This document shows positions 24,001 to 38,338 of a stretch of DNA of 64,000 bases, piece by piece. Each line of letters starts with the position of its first letter. Position 1 is the first letter of the stretch. A model generated the notes under the pieces. That model did not search any database. It worked only from the letters and a program-made list of their open reading frames with translations, and was not told the DNA's origin. The stretch comes from Casuarius casuarius (Eukaryota > Chordata > Aves > Casuariiformes > Casuariidae), in NCBI GenBank assembly GCA_003342895.1, contig PTFA01000042.1, positions 5,632,640 through 5,696,639 on the forward strand. The letters run 5' to 3'. Both the position numbers and the translations under genes were made by a program.

Positions 24001-27000
24001 TTCTTTGTTATGGTATTCACTACAGATGCTGAAAAAAACGTGACTACCTAAACCAATTACCCTGTTATCTGGGAACTATGAGAGGGTGGCATGCATCTGC
24101 AGATTAGAAAGGTGTGTCCCTGCAAACATTTTCACTTCTTTCCCAGCCTTTCAGAAACTTTTTCAGGAGTTTCAAGCCAAGATGTAGAGAACCACAAAAT
24201 GATCTAGGCTCTTGGTTCTCAGTTTTCCATGAGACCCCACAGGAGGAAAAACTTCCACCTGTCCCCCTCTGAATCCTGGAGTTCAGAAAGTGTACAAGAT
24301 AGAGCCATTGCATCTGCCTCTGTCAAACACATCTTAGAGGAAAAATGAGTTGGCAACTTCATAAACTGAAACTGAGTTCTTGTGTATAGAAAAAGGGTTT
24401 TCATGCATGAGAATAATGGGTTTTTGTCTTCCTTTACAAACTGCTTTAAGCAGGATCTTTACTCAGTTTTGTTTAGACAGTGCTCACTCCTGATTTATAA
24501 GAGGATATGTTGTGCACGGTGCTCCCTCTCACCTTTTTTTTTTTTTTCTTCCAGTTTAGCTTTCTAGTAGAGAGACAAAGAAAGTCTCAGAGTGAGCAGG
24601 TGAAATTATTTGCTCTCTCCCAGAGGGAAGAAACTGTCAGGAATAATAAGTGACCTTAACTTTCCTCTCAGTGCATGCTGTCACGATGGTTTCAATGGTT
24701 TCCTTATCTATTAACTGTAAAATAGGAGAGAATAAAAATTCAAACACTGTTCTTTGATGGATTTTTCTGGATGTACTATGTAAATACGCTGCATTTTCCC
24801 ACACCAGAATAGAATTTGACCTGCCTTCCACATTAAAGTAGTGGTAGTCTTGTGGCACAGAAATCAAATGACAACTTTAATTTATTGTATTTTTTTTCTT
24901 ATACTTGGGACTTTTTCCACTGATCTGGTTGTTTGACTTGTGTTGCACATGTAACACAAAGCAGCCATAAATTCAGACTACTCAGCCAGTTAAACCAGGC
25001 TTATGGTTAGTTACTCTTGTACCAACAGATAGGCCTGAAGCAACTAGAATGCATCATGAATATGGGTCTCAATGTAGACTGATTTCACTGTTTTAGTAAA
25101 AGAAAATTAACATAAATACATTTTCAGTTGCTTTAAAAATTTTTAACACGAATTTGCAAAGGGAAAGGAAAGTATTAAATAAAATGGCAGAATTGTGTTT
25201 CAGTACAAATTAGAATAAAATTTACTGGTTTTGCTGATATACATGAAAAAGTACTCTGATAGGCCCAAAAAAAGAAATAAAATCACAATAAATCTTAAAT
25301 TAAGATGACTTTTTCCAATTAGAAACCAAAAGTGGTGTTTTGTATCTATATGTAATCTTAGACAAAATTCACATTGATTTAGTGGAGGCAGAACTTCTCA
25401 ACTGAATGTTTAAGAGAAGATTACTAGAATTAAAGCAAATTCTAGTTACCTTCTCTATATGTTGAATGTCACTCATGACATCTTATATCAGCAAATAACT
25501 TCTTTTTTCAGATCTGGAAAGACCACTGTTCCACTGATTTTCAGTGGAATTTTCTTTGGTAATAATTCTATACAGAAGACAGGAAAAAAAATAGAACCAG
25601 ACCTGCTGATTTTTTTGAATACCTGCATGAGATAACCAGAGACAAATTGTATCTGAAAAGAATTGCATTTTGTTTGTTTGAACAATAAAGAGCTATTTCT
25701 TTTTTCTCTAAGTCCAGGTTCAGCTCTAGGTTTGCGGCACAACTTTGGCTAACTTGTTTCTATCTGGCTCCGCTTCCTGTTCTGTGAAAGGTAGGGTAAT
25801 TAATGGTATGCATTATCAGGAGGTATATAGCTATTTTCACATCTAACCACGTATTTGTAAAGTGCTTGGAGACACGTTGATTAGAATGTTATAAAAGAGT
25901 AAAAATAATGTGTACTCTTTATATTCACCTGCAACTAGTCAATCTTTTATGGGCTGTTCCTTCATCAGATAAAAGTACTTGATTTTTATCAACAATTGAA
26001 CATTGTTTTAATTCCACAATAAACGGGTAGATGAAGTCAGAAAACTGTAAATTACTGCTTAGTCACAAACAAAATACTGATTCAGTTCACTGGATCAGGC
26101 ATGCTATAAGCAAGTGAAAATCCAGTTTAGTTTTTTGTGTTTATATTCTTCAGCAGGCCAGCAATTAGCTTAGGAAAAAAAGTCTTTCTGAAAGTCTTTC
26201 TGAATCACAGTCAGTGCTATTGCACATCTCAGCATAAGAATTATTAATCTCTAGTAAAACCTTGCATATTTGGCTTGCTACGTTTTCCTTTTGAATTACT
26301 AAAATATGCTTACATTTCTTCATCTTCATCATTCTTTGTTTAGGTCTGACTCTCTTGATTGGTTTTGTTCTGGTTCAGTTGCTGCATTAATTCCTTAAGA
26401 AGGAACTGCCTGCCTGCTGTGTATCTAAAGAAGTCTTGTGTTTAAAGGTGCAAATAAAACAAAACCAAAACACTTCTTATCTTCAGAGAAGGCAGCATGA
26501 GAAAAAAAGTCCTTTCTGGTTGACAATGAAAACCTCAGTATTGCTGTTTTCCTCTAAGAGGTGAAAGATTGATGCTTTAACTCTACCCTTACTTACTCCC
26601 CAACCCTCCTTCATCATTAACCAAGCAAGTTTTAGAGCAAGACATTCCTATGCTGGCTTAACTAATTGTATACCAATTTTAATCATTTCGTAGCTGGTTT
26701 ATATTATTAATAATAGTTATAACATATTCCTTTGGAATCAAATCCCAACCACACTGAAACATTTTGAAACTCCATTTGAAGCTAGAAGAAGCTAGCTAGA
26801 AAAAGTATTTGCTTTGTCTCGGATTGAATTTGGATTTAGGTCATCAAATTGCTGTAAAACCACCAGATGAATAATCTTCATAAGGCAATTTGTTCTCATC
26901 TTGAGAAAGGAGTACAAACTGGGTACTACAGGTTTTGCTGGTGATGGACCTCTTCTCCTAAATACTTCTTCTCTGGTAACAACAGTAACAGTACTCGTCA

Positions 27001-30000
27001 AACAAATTTACCAACTCAAGCAGGCATCTATACTGCAGTTTTGCTTAAAACTTTGTTATAGGTACGATGAAAACCACTTTGGCAATATTGCATGTACACT
27101 ATAGAAAAGAGCATTAGTCATATTCATACTGTGTGAGAAACAAATGTTTCCCTAAATATCCAAAACTAACAAAGACTATGCTTTAGGTGGTAACATTGTA
27201 CCAATAATACTAATTATGGCATAGGCTAAGTGGGGCTTATTTCATCACAAAATCCTGATTATCTTGTTTTCTGTCTGCATATGCTTTGAAGAAAAAATGG
27301 AGCATAGATGGAAGTTAGATAACAAAAGCAGATTAACTGACAATTTTATAAACATGTTGTCTCTGTACTCAGTTTTCTCTGTTTCTAACATCATGAGAGC
27401 TGTATGGATGCTAGAACTGAGAGGACAGCATGTAAAAAAAAATCATAGTAGGTAGAGCATGGTATTTTGGAAAGCTGTGCAAACTGCAGGATTTAGGAGG
27501 TATTTGAGGTATTTGAAATCTAATTTTCTTGCCCTTCTGCTTTTCTTTCTCAAGTATTGTCTTTAGAATAATTTACTGATCAAAATTCAGACGGCTTTGG
27601 AGTCATTGGTTTGCAGCTACAGTTGTTTGAAATTTTGAGTTTACTTCCACCTACACACATTTTCCTGTAACATTTTTTAATTAAAGATTTTGGTAAATAG
27701 TTGTTTTGCTTTTCAGTGACTCCCTATATAGTTTTACTGAACAAGATTTCAGCTTGCTTATTATCCACAGAGAAGTTAGGGATGAAAAAGATGCATTAGG
27801 TTACTCAATCCATTTCCCATGAACAGTTGTCCCATACAGGACTTTCTGTGTTCCAAGACTCTGTTCTACTATTTTGCTTATGTGTCTATTACGTTAGACT
27901 AAATTCCCCTTTATTCCAGCCTTGTTTATCATTCAAGCAAGTATTTCCCACCTTTATATATTTGTAGGCAGGTTCTACTTTTCACACGATTCTGTTCAGT
28001 GAGTCCTATTGTATACATAGCATTCCCTCTCCCATAGTATTAACCTACTGCTCCTGCTGTCATAAAGCTTGTGTTGCTACTGACCGGATAACTAGATAAC
28101 CAGATAACCATTCAGAGATACAGGTACTGCAGTACCCGACAATGCATGCAATATTCCAAAAACATTTACCTGAGGAGTAAAAAGCTTTGCTGTGAGAAAA
28201 TGCTTTTTATGCCTAACCCATTCTTATGGTTTATAGATATAAAAAAAATCCTCTTAAAATTATAACGTTGTTCTGCTCTTGTTCATGTGTCTTGATGCCA
28301 GTCAGATTTGTGAGGAAAAGCCAATCAATACACAATTTTTTAACCTTGGACCACATTTAAAACAAGGAGAACTGTGGGTTTCCATCCAGAAAACGTGACT
28401 TTTGTGGTATCCTTGCAGAGATTAGAGCTGAGACTTAGAGAAGAAATACCTGTAACTCATAGGAACCGTGGATTCTTTGCCTTGATTTCATCTAACAAAA
28501 TACTCAGACCTTTAGCAGCCCATGACACGAATCAGAATGACAGGTATGGAGCTAATGATTCAGGAGAGAGCTAGTACTTTAGTGAAACACTACCTGTCTG
28601 CACCCTATCTGAGAAGACTTAACATTTTTGTCTTGGATATACCAAAGATGACAAATCTGCCCAAATGCACATTAGTTGTTTCATTCAACACAAATTCATT
28701 GACTGTCAAACATTTGAACTTAGTCACTCCTAAAAAGACTTTAGAGAGGCCACAGAGTTTCTTGTGTACCCAGAATAGCTTGATGGATTGTATTTTTAAT
28801 GCAGTCTGACTGCATTAATCCAAAGATCCTAGCAGTATGTGGTGGGGCTACAAAACTCCAGTGAGAGCAGGAAGCAGTATAACAACACCCTCTGGGTGAG
28901 CCCCATCGCTGTGCTATGTTCTCAACCTGCAGGCTGGGACAACAGGGATCCAGTCGGGTGACAAGGCTGCCCAGGACAGTCCAGCCCAGGCTGGGGAAGG
29001 CAGCTGTGTGGTAGAGCTTAGAGGGAGCATCGTTTCCTTCCTCTTTTTGGCTGCTGCCTGCAGAGCTACCGGTGGTGCTGATCTAACCTCAAGCTCCTGC
29101 ACTGGGTGTCAACAGACTGAAGGAACAGCTTCTGGGACTGAGCCAATACTGATGCCAGAGTGGGGCAGGCAAAGGCCTTGTCTCAGGGCTGTATTACCCA
29201 TATGATGGACTTAATACACTAGAAAGATGGACCTAATGTGGCTGTGCTGATGAGAAACAGCAGCAGCTCTTCAAGCAGTCAATGAACCTGCTACAGTGCG
29301 TATTTAAAAGAAGGATGGAGCTGTGGTACCTCAGATGAATTTAGTCACTACACACAAGGAGGATGGCAGAGGATGATCGAGAGGCAAGTGTTTCATGCTT
29401 GACAGAGGTACAATCCTATCCCAATGGTCTAAAGGTCAATTGGGCTCTTTGCTCAGATCCTTACCTAGACAGGATGCCCTGTCTGTCAGGCCCTGGATGG
29501 GGCAAGAACAGTAGGCTTTCACTGTGGTGAGATTTTGCATGTTTGCATGTGAAATAGGGAAACCTAGTGCCTGTGCTTCTGCATGGACTCACTTCACCTC
29601 AGTCCTCAAAGGGCTGCCAAAGGACCTGGCAACAGTCCTTTTACAGTTTCTTCAGGTGCTGCCTTCTGGAGGTATCAAGTAGGCTAGCAAAAATTATTTC
29701 AGCCAGCTAAGGTTAGCCTGCTTCTCTTGTGAAGGAAGGGCAATGACAAGTCTCTGCAGAACAGAAACACACAAGTAGCTTTACAGTCAGGAAGAATCTG
29801 TGGTGCCAGCCCAGTAGGTTAGGGTCATATACCTGTACATCTCCTAAGCAGACTATTCTGATAAGCCCAGGTGCAGGTTGTCCAGAGGTAAGTAAGTGAA
29901 AGTCATGACCCATATCCAGCAGGCTGAGGATAGAGGGCTCTGTCTGTTCTTCCTGGGCCAGAAGAGGCCCATATAGACTATGCTGCTATGAAATACAGTA

Positions 30001-33000
30001 TATGCTAAAATAGGGCTAGGTAGCTTGTCCCACTAAGGTTAATGATGCAAGTACTTATTAATAGTGTAGTGTCTCTTGCTCTCAGACTTGGAATGCAAAC
30101 ATACAGTGATCCAGAAGATTTGGTAATTCAGAGAGGAAAGCAACCTTGCAAAGCTCTGCAAAGGTCAGATGTCTACCCCCAACACAGTCTCCTCCACTCA
30201 GGAGCATCAGCTCTCTTTTTTCTGAACTGGGGAATTTTCATATCCCATTATTCCAGGGACCATCCAGTGCTAATGCAGAAGGTAAATAGTTCTGTGAATT
30301 GCCTTTTTTGTAGATGCTGTTCTGCTTATAGCTATATATCCAAAGCTAAAACCACAAAGCCCATAACACTGGCATCTTTTCCAGGGTGCTCTTAGAACTG
30401 GCGCAATTGTTCTCCCATCACCTGAGTAAAAGGAAAGGGAGCAGAGGAAGAGAAGACTAAAGAGGAAAATGGTGCATCTCTCTCAGGAGTACCTGAAAGA
30501 TTGAGTCTTCCCTCATAGCAGGAGCTGTAGACACGTGCCAGACTTGGTTTAAATTAGCAAGATCCCAGTCCTCTGCAGGATCCCAGTCCGGCTGAGTCAC
30601 AGTGTATGAACTAGTCCATAAGGCAAAAAAAGCAAGTTGATGTACCTCCTTTTCTCTCTGATGCCTTTGTTTTCTCTCTCTCTCTTTCTTTCTGGTCAAG
30701 TGTCCACAAGAGCACTGAGGCTTTTTTAGGTTATTCTCCCCAGACTGCCCAAGTCAGGAGCTACTTCATAAATATGGTGTCCACTAAAGGAACTGGAAAG
30801 AACACTGATCCACCAAATGCTATAAATACACTGTTGGTTATGTATAAGGCTATGGTCTTCACAGCCTCTTATTACAAGTACATACTGTTCTCCTTCCAGT
30901 ATTTCATGCTTCTTCTGTCCTGCAGCAGAGCAGTTGCAAATTACCTTGTGTTGAGGTTATTTTCTGGTAGGGTTCAGGAACTCAAATTTTCCACCTGGCT
31001 TTTGCTTAAGGCTTACGAAGCTGATGACTGAGACATCCAGGGCTACTGTCTACCATCCACACGTACATGGGTAGATGTGGAGGTCTGACTTATCTATAAA
31101 ATACATGCTGCAAAAAGTTACAGTGGTGCAATGCATAGCAATGGTACAACTGTTGCTAATCCTCCGAGGAGAAGTCGTAGTGTTCAATGGGATTTCTCCC
31201 CCAAACTATGCTAGGGATACTTGGCCATAAGAATACTAGACCTATAAAAGAGCTTTTTTTTTTTTTTCTTTAAGATGGTAACATTTATTAATTTATTCCA
31301 ATTTGTTCTGTCCTAGGTTCAAAGGCTGGTGGGCGGGCATGGCAGACCTGAGGAAGACCTAGTTTAACCAATGGAGGTGTTACAACAAGAGAGCTTGGAG
31401 TAAGCTAGATGTAAAGCCTAGATTTAAGAATGTTCCCTGCTCTCCCTCAGTGTGCATGGTCCACGCAAGAAGACTATTTATGTCAGTTCATACATAAGCA
31501 TAAAAGAACCCTGCCACGTATACTATGTGACCTACTGAAACCTTGCCTGGAAAAACAAAACAGACAAGCTATCCACAGCTACAGATCTGTGCCAAAACAA
31601 GAAGAAGCTTGTGCTCCTTCCTGATGCAGACAGAGCACAGTGCTGTACGTGTTTGGAACCATTGCCAATGTTTTCATTACTGCACCCGGAAGATCTCTGA
31701 GCTAAGACAAGATTTAGGGCTATTGAGCCCTAAGGCTTTCTGACAAGTATTTCCAGAAATGGAGAGGTATGTTCAGTCTGGGGACAAGTATAGAGCTGGC
31801 ATCCACATCCGTCCATGAACATGATGGGCTTGCTTCTCCATTTACTTCAGAAGTGTCAATAGCATGTCCCAGTTTGACGTTTATTCAGACCTGTCTTAAA
31901 AAGTTACTAAAATGGCTCGGGAAACTCAGGTACATTAGGACCCCTGTCTTTATGAGGAGATACTGGGAAATCCTGCTGCTTGCCAGGAAAGGGTCCACAG
32001 CTGAGTCTAAGATCAATCCTGATACCTTGTTCTTAGTATTCCTCCACTTATTTAAGTGATGTGGTCATCCACGGCAGCGTGAGTCCCACCTGTAGCAGCT
32101 GATGGCTGTTCTGCATTCAGTGCAAAACAAGGGCTTCAGCCTCATCAAGTGTGCTACTTTCCAATGCCCAAGTTCTCCTGAAGGGAATGATCAAGTGCAA
32201 CCCGGCATTTGCCAAAGTGCTTGTCTTGTTTCTAAACTCAGTTTCTCAGAATAAAGAGGCAGGTATGTTCCTCTTTTTTCCTGTGGGTATTTATAGATGG
32301 TCTATCTCATGATGAGTTGCCTTTACAGCTGCAGTGATTGAGCCCATGAAGGATACTGCTACCAAGAAGATAAGGCTTTCATGATCCTGAAGGAAAGAAT
32401 CTGTGCCTCCCCAGTACGGAATAATCCTGACATGTGGCAAAAATGGATGCTTTGGAAGCTGAAATCTATTGTTTCCTCAGGAGGTGGGTGGAGAAGAGCA
32501 TCCATGTCACACTGAAGCTGGCAGTAATTTCTGTGAGAGAGAGGAAAAAAATTTGGTCACTGCAGAAAACTTTCTTGAGGCTATGAAGTTCCTGATATAC
32601 TATATTCCCAGCAATGTTTGTGCTGCAGAATGGCTCAGGTATATGATGAGGGTTTTCTGCTATCACTGACCTGAGGGAGGAAAGACCCCTGAGGTCAGAT
32701 CTCAGCTCATGGCAGGCTGTTTGCACCTGCAACAAACACCCCATTCCCCCACATCCCACCCTGCAGCTTGGAGGGTGATCATCTATTCCTGCAGTCACCT
32801 AGAACTGCTCCATTAGGACCTGACCTGGTCCTGGGCTGCTGAATAAGGCCCTCACTGAAAAAAAAAACTTTTTTAAAGGGGTGAGCCCCACTGATTCTGT
32901 GACACTGCCTGTTTCAGATGTCTTCTGTTTTGCTTTGTCCCAGATCCTCTATAACTCAAAGCAACCTACAAGGGTGAAATTAGGGAATAGAGTTCCTGTA

Positions 33001-36000
33001 GGATGGTTTGAGAGATGAAAGATAGAGAGTTCACTATAAAAAAATCTTCCATATTCCCCAGAGTCTGACTGATGGACAGATATCCTCTTGGGGAGGCAGC
33101 CTGGCTCTATCAATCTTGAAGGGCAAACAACTAGAACAGGCTATTCACACTAGTAGTGCTCCAACTTCAAAAAAAAGGATGTAATAACAACCCTCATCTG
33201 TCAAACATTTAATGGACTATTGCATAAATCAGTCTGCTGCAAGATGACTTGAAAGTCTTGTTTCAGCAATGCTTTGTGGAAAACAAACAGAAAAACAGCT
33301 GTTTTGTGTCACACCATAGAATTTTTTCTATGATTTTTCATGTACATTAGCAAGTGTAAAGCTAGTATGTGCTCTTTTCTGCTTCAGAAACTAGTGCATG
33401 ACTTACCTATCTTGCTAAACATAAGTCAAGGTTACAGAATACACCTTTGCATGTTTTTCCTCAAACAACTTTGTGTGAGATGCTAGAACAACACATAGTA
33501 CTGGTGCCTACATAAATTTTTGTTCTACAGGATTTTTCAGTGTCATACATCCCTTAGGAAGAACTAGAAGAATTCTGAGATCTAGCATGACCTTTCACAT
33601 ATCACAGTAAACCAAATCGCATTTATCCCTCACCAGTGACTGCCTCTGTTATTTAAATTGAAATAATACGTGCATAAATATTTATCGCTAAAGTATACTT
33701 GCGGTATAACTAGTGTTCACTTATTTCTAACTGTAATAGCAAGAGACATGCCTGGGCTTTCTTGTAGAGGCTTGTGGCAAAGGAGAAGGTTATGTCTTTG
33801 CCCGTTTTCTTTCTGAAGACTGAGGCAGAAGAGGAAAAGGATCAACCTACCGGTATGCCTCCAGGCTTGACTGGTAGGTATCTGTGGGGCCATGGACTGT
33901 TCTGTGAATGGTGCTGTAGCTAATCTGAACATCAACCTGAACCTCATGTTCAGCAGTTCTCCCAAGCCACTGAGAAACACTGATCTGAAAAGCTCTGTAC
34001 AGTCTATGGATTGAGACCTCACCTAGATAACAACAAGGTTAAAAAGTGGTCTGCAAAGTTTTTTTTTTTTTTTTAGAAAAGGTAGGAATTTCTTCATGCT
34101 TCATGTGGCCTTCACCATCATGCAGATGGATAAACCAAAAAGGGAGTCACATGCACGTTGAGAAATTCAGGACTAGGAAAAAGTACACATATACTATAAT
34201 AGCCAGGGGGTGCAAGCTAGAGCTCTTCACTCCCCAACTGTCTTACTTGATTTGCTGTTGGAGACCACCTTCCTGCGCTGCCATCTTGGTTGAATAGGCT
34301 TACCTATTCATATCTTCCATGTGTTAGCTGCCACCTTCTCCCCCTCTTCCTCCTCCTCCTTTCTCTGACCAGGATTTCACCTCCAATATTTAAAGTCACC
34401 CAGCCCTGTGTGGTTCAGGTGCATAGTTGGCATATATCTAACTGACCTGTTCAGCTCACGAATCCAACAGAATTCACTTCACTTTTTCTTCAAGTTGTTC
34501 TTTCCACCCTGTAGGGTGATGGTGTAGGACCTGGTTTTTAATTTAACTAGCGTGAGACGAAGCTTGCTTCACAGAGTGATGCTACATACACCCAGGTAAC
34601 ACTGAAGTGCACAGGAGTCACCCTTGTCAGCTTTCGCTGCCTATACTGTTGGAGTGAACAGCCTGAGAGCTGTTTTGCTTTATGACCTATTTAGAGAGGG
34701 TGAGATGTGCTGGCATGAGTTGCTGAGATTTGAGCCTGTGTCACTTGCTGGTCTGAAAATCTGCCTAACTTGTAAGAATACCTAGCAGTGTGATCCATAT
34801 GCCTTTTCTGCTTTTCCAGCAAAACCAGTACAGATTACCTGCCCGGTTTTCTCCTTTTGCCCCTGCTGTTTCTACTCCTGTCACATTTTCCTAACCTTAA
34901 ATTCGTAAGGCCATCACACTGCTGCATTTAAGCCTTTCTAAAAATGCACTTCCATAATAATAATCCACTGCTTACTGCAACAGGAAGGGGAAACCTTCTC
35001 TCTGCCTGTGTCATCTCGGAGGGTGAGAGTTTCAGAATAGGAGCTGTCTTTATTTGCATCTTATTGTGAACTTCTGCCAAGTCCATTTTTTGTCATTATA
35101 TAAATAACATTTTAATATTAAAACTTAGAGATGATATTCATATGATCAACTATATAACTACAATGAGCAATCAGCTTCTCACAGACTGTGCTGAAATTAC
35201 AAAAATGAATGCTTTGAAAATAAATTGCAATAGCCAGCTCCTTCAAAATCCAGTTTGTTTCTGCATCACACCCTAAGTTATCCCATTTTTAAAGGAATAA
35301 AGTATACCTTCATCCTTATCAACAAAGGCTTTACATAGTTCAATATTCACAAGCATGCATAGTTTATAACCATTTCCTCTTGCAGTTAATCAGCTGGAAC
35401 ATCTTGCTTAAAAGCACAACTTTGAGATTGCAAAGGAGCATTTTTGCCCTTGATTGCAACACAGGTGAAGTACAGTTAATACCTGCAATGTGACTCTGGC
35501 TATCAGTTTTAAGAACTGAAATTTCTTCGAGCAAACACTCTCAGCCAAGGGCCCCTTGCTGGGGGCACTGCCCCTGAGGCGCTCTCGACCGGGACAACCA
35601 TTGCTGCAGCCAGAGCTGCTGCTGCAGTGGGTGGGGAATGCCAAGGGCAATAAAGAGAGCGTGGTGAGACCTCTGCTTTCTAACCTTATGCATTTTTCCC
35701 AGTACAGATAAGATCCCAGACATTCCTCTGACTGGAGCTGGGAGACATGTGGGCAAGGGGGGATCATGCTGGCACTGTGCTGCTCAAAGTAACACCAGGC
35801 TACGGATACTTGGTATGGGGGAAATGGGTGGCCCTTGTATTGCATATTATGACCATAAACAGAAACCCACAAGATGCCCAAATCAAAATCGCTGTTGATG
35901 GCAAAACAAATGATTATATAAGGGCTTGATCCAAAGTGGAGCTAGGCATTTAAGGGGGTGGTTTAATGATCTCTTTTCAGGGGGTAGGAGGTGGGGGGCA

Positions 36001-37190
36001 TGCAGCTTAATTGAAAACATAACAAAAAATTCAGGCTATTTACAAGATGTAAGTATTCTTTGGAAAAAAAACAGTTTGACTCAATTCTTACACAGAAGAA
36101 CATAATTTGCAAAACAAAGAACTTCAGTTTCATTAATGCCTTCCCTCCTTCCCTTTGATTTTTGGAATAAATTCTTTAAATCGATTCAGCTCTCAGAAAT
36201 GGAGTTTCAGAAAGCCAAATCTTCCACTTTTAATCCCAAACCCAGTCAGGTAATTTGGAAACTTTACTTCATTAATACACCTTACAGCATTTTTAAATAC
36301 TGAAATAAACACCATGGATCTGCTGTACCTTTCCCCCTAATTTTTATTTCTTGATTGATTGAATTATTTATATCTAGATTTACCTAAGGTAAAAACACTT
36401 TTAAAACCATGAATCAATGGTAATAAAAGCTGAAAAGATACAAAAAATTCTTAAGTGAATTGTTTTTGCTGAATGTGGAAAAATGCTACAAAGGAAAAAG
36501 AGACTGCATGTTTGACTTCTAGACAGATAAACTGATAAACAGATACATAAAGATACATACCTACATAGATCTGTGTTTTTGAAGAACAAAAGTCTGTGGG
36601 TTTAGTGCCATAATTGTTGCTATTTTAGTTATTCAATACTACCCAGTGAAAGAGCTTTTCTACATAAAGGTAAGAAAATTATACAGAATTGTACTGTATA
36701 TCTCATTAGAGCTGGTACTCTCAAAGATACTGTTTATTGCTAAAGAAAATTAAAATGATGAAAGTAATTGGTTTTGCCTCCACCTAACTCCTGATAGTGA
36801 ATAGAAATTAACAATTAAAATTACCTCGAGAGCTGTGGATTTTTTTACGCATTATTTAGTTTTACTTTTACTATTGTACACACCATTTGGGGTTATTTGA
36901 CAATTTAACTGTATGCTTAGAGAACAAATGCATATTACCATTTCCTTTGTTGTAGTTGCTTTGTTTGGCCACAAGCTGTTTAATTATCAAACAATAGTTT
37001 TTATAATATTCATATATTTACATTTTTTAAAAACACATTTGCATGCTATTAAATAAGCTGGATGTATCACAGGAGTCAGAATAAAAACAAACCTAGGAAA
37101 TATTTGAAGCAGAGTTTGCCTTAGTTTATGGGTGTGTGAGAGAACTGTGTAGTGGGATTTGGGGAAGAGGTGTTTTAATTTGGACTTTGT
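21100..37190. other. Intergenic stretch, no gene recognised
   Basis: AT-rich single-copy-looking sequence upstream of TMPRSS2. All ORFs are below about 125 codons with no domain, signal or compositional support. It contains T-tracts (31256-31270, 34060-34074), short tandem duplications (near 26184-26210 and 28085-28110) and one MIR-like relic. A donor-like GTAAGA near 21873 on the plus strand might belong to a divergent transcript, but nothing else supports one. Confidence 0.65.
25760..25915 (+). repeat. MIR/CORE-SINE-like relic
   Basis: CTTCCTGTTCTGTGAAAGGT, then TATTTGTAAAGTGCTTGGAGA and GTTATAAAAG, matches the order of the CORE-SINE core and 3' tail. Diverged. Confidence 0.5.
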
Positions 37191-37204
37191 CTCCACCAGA
37201 ACCT

Positions 37205-38338
37205 GCGTTAGACACACACAGGTCCATGGGACCAGATGGGATGCACCCAAGGGTGCTAAGGGAGCTGCCTGACGTCATTGTGAGGCCACTCTGTTACCTT
37301 TGACAGGTCAAGGTGATAGGTTGAGGTCCTTGATGACTACAAAAATACAGACACCTCACTCATCTTCAAGAATGGCAAGAAGGAGGATCTAGGGCACTAC
37401 AGGCTGCTCAGCCTTACCCTGATCTGAATACTCTTAGAAGCCATTTCCAAACACAGGAAAGACAAGAAGATGTTTGGGAACAGCCAACATGGATTTACCA
37501 AGGGCAAATTGTGCCCCTCCAGCCAGAATGCTTTGTATGATGACATGACTGGCTCTGTGGATGAGGGGAGAGATGGATGTTGTGTTGCTAGACTTTAGCA
37601 AGGCCTTTGACACTGTTTTTTACAATATCCTTATGGTTAAATTGGTGAGATATGGACTGAGTAATTAAGCGATAAGGTAGGTGGAAAACTGGCTGGACTG
37701 CTAGGCTCAGAGGGTTACAATCAGTCAGTGGTACAAAGTCTACCTGGCAACCAGTTACTAGCAGCATCCCTCAGGGATCAATATTGGTGCCAATACTGAT
37801 TAATGCCTTTATTAATGATGTGGACAGTGAGACGGCGTGTGGTCTGCAAGTTTGTGAATGATACCAAGCTGCAGGGAGCAGTTGATAATGCTGGAGGGTG
37901 GGGCTGGTGTTCAGAAGGACCTTGGCAAGGGTGTAGCCAGCAGGTTGATGGAGGTGATCCTTCCCCTCTATTCAGCACTGGTGAGACCACATCTGGAGTT
38001 CTGTGTTCAGTTCAGAGCTCCCCAGGACGACAAAGAAAGGGACATACTGGAGAGAGTCCAGCACAGGGCCACAAGACAGTCAGGGGCTGAAGCACAGGAC
38101 ATACATATGAGGAAAGGCGGAGGGAGCTGGGTCTGCTCAACCTGGAGAAGCAGCAGCTCAAGGGGGTGGTCAGACACTGAAAAGAGGGGCCCAGACATGT
38201 TTTGGGATCCTCATCCTTGGAGATATCCCAAACTTGACTGGACTAGCCCTGAGCAACCTGAGCTAATTGGCCCTGCTAGGAGCAGGGGACAGACCTGGTG
38301 ACCTCCCTTACAATCTCAGTCATTCTGTGATTCTATGC
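37205..38338 (+). mobile_element. Decayed CR1 LINE, 5'-truncated
   Basis: Fragments of the CR1 ORF2 reverse transcriptase lie in order but in different frames: GPDGMHPRVLREL (about 37230), LDFSKAFDT (about 37590), a PQGS-type segment (about 37770), a degenerate FADDTKL box reading FVNDTKL (about 37850), then a C-terminal stretch with LPLYSALVRPHLEFCVQF (about 37960). Many stops and frameshifts, and a deletion between the FADD box and the C-terminus, make it dead. The 3' end CATTCTGTGATTCTATG at 38320-38336 is the typical CR1 terminus. CR1 is the dominant LINE of birds. Confidence 0.9.

Noticed and set aside
35408..35881. 157-codon minus-strand ORF
   Set aside because: No domain, a chance Cys/Ser pattern, AT-rich flanks and no exon signals consistent with a gene.
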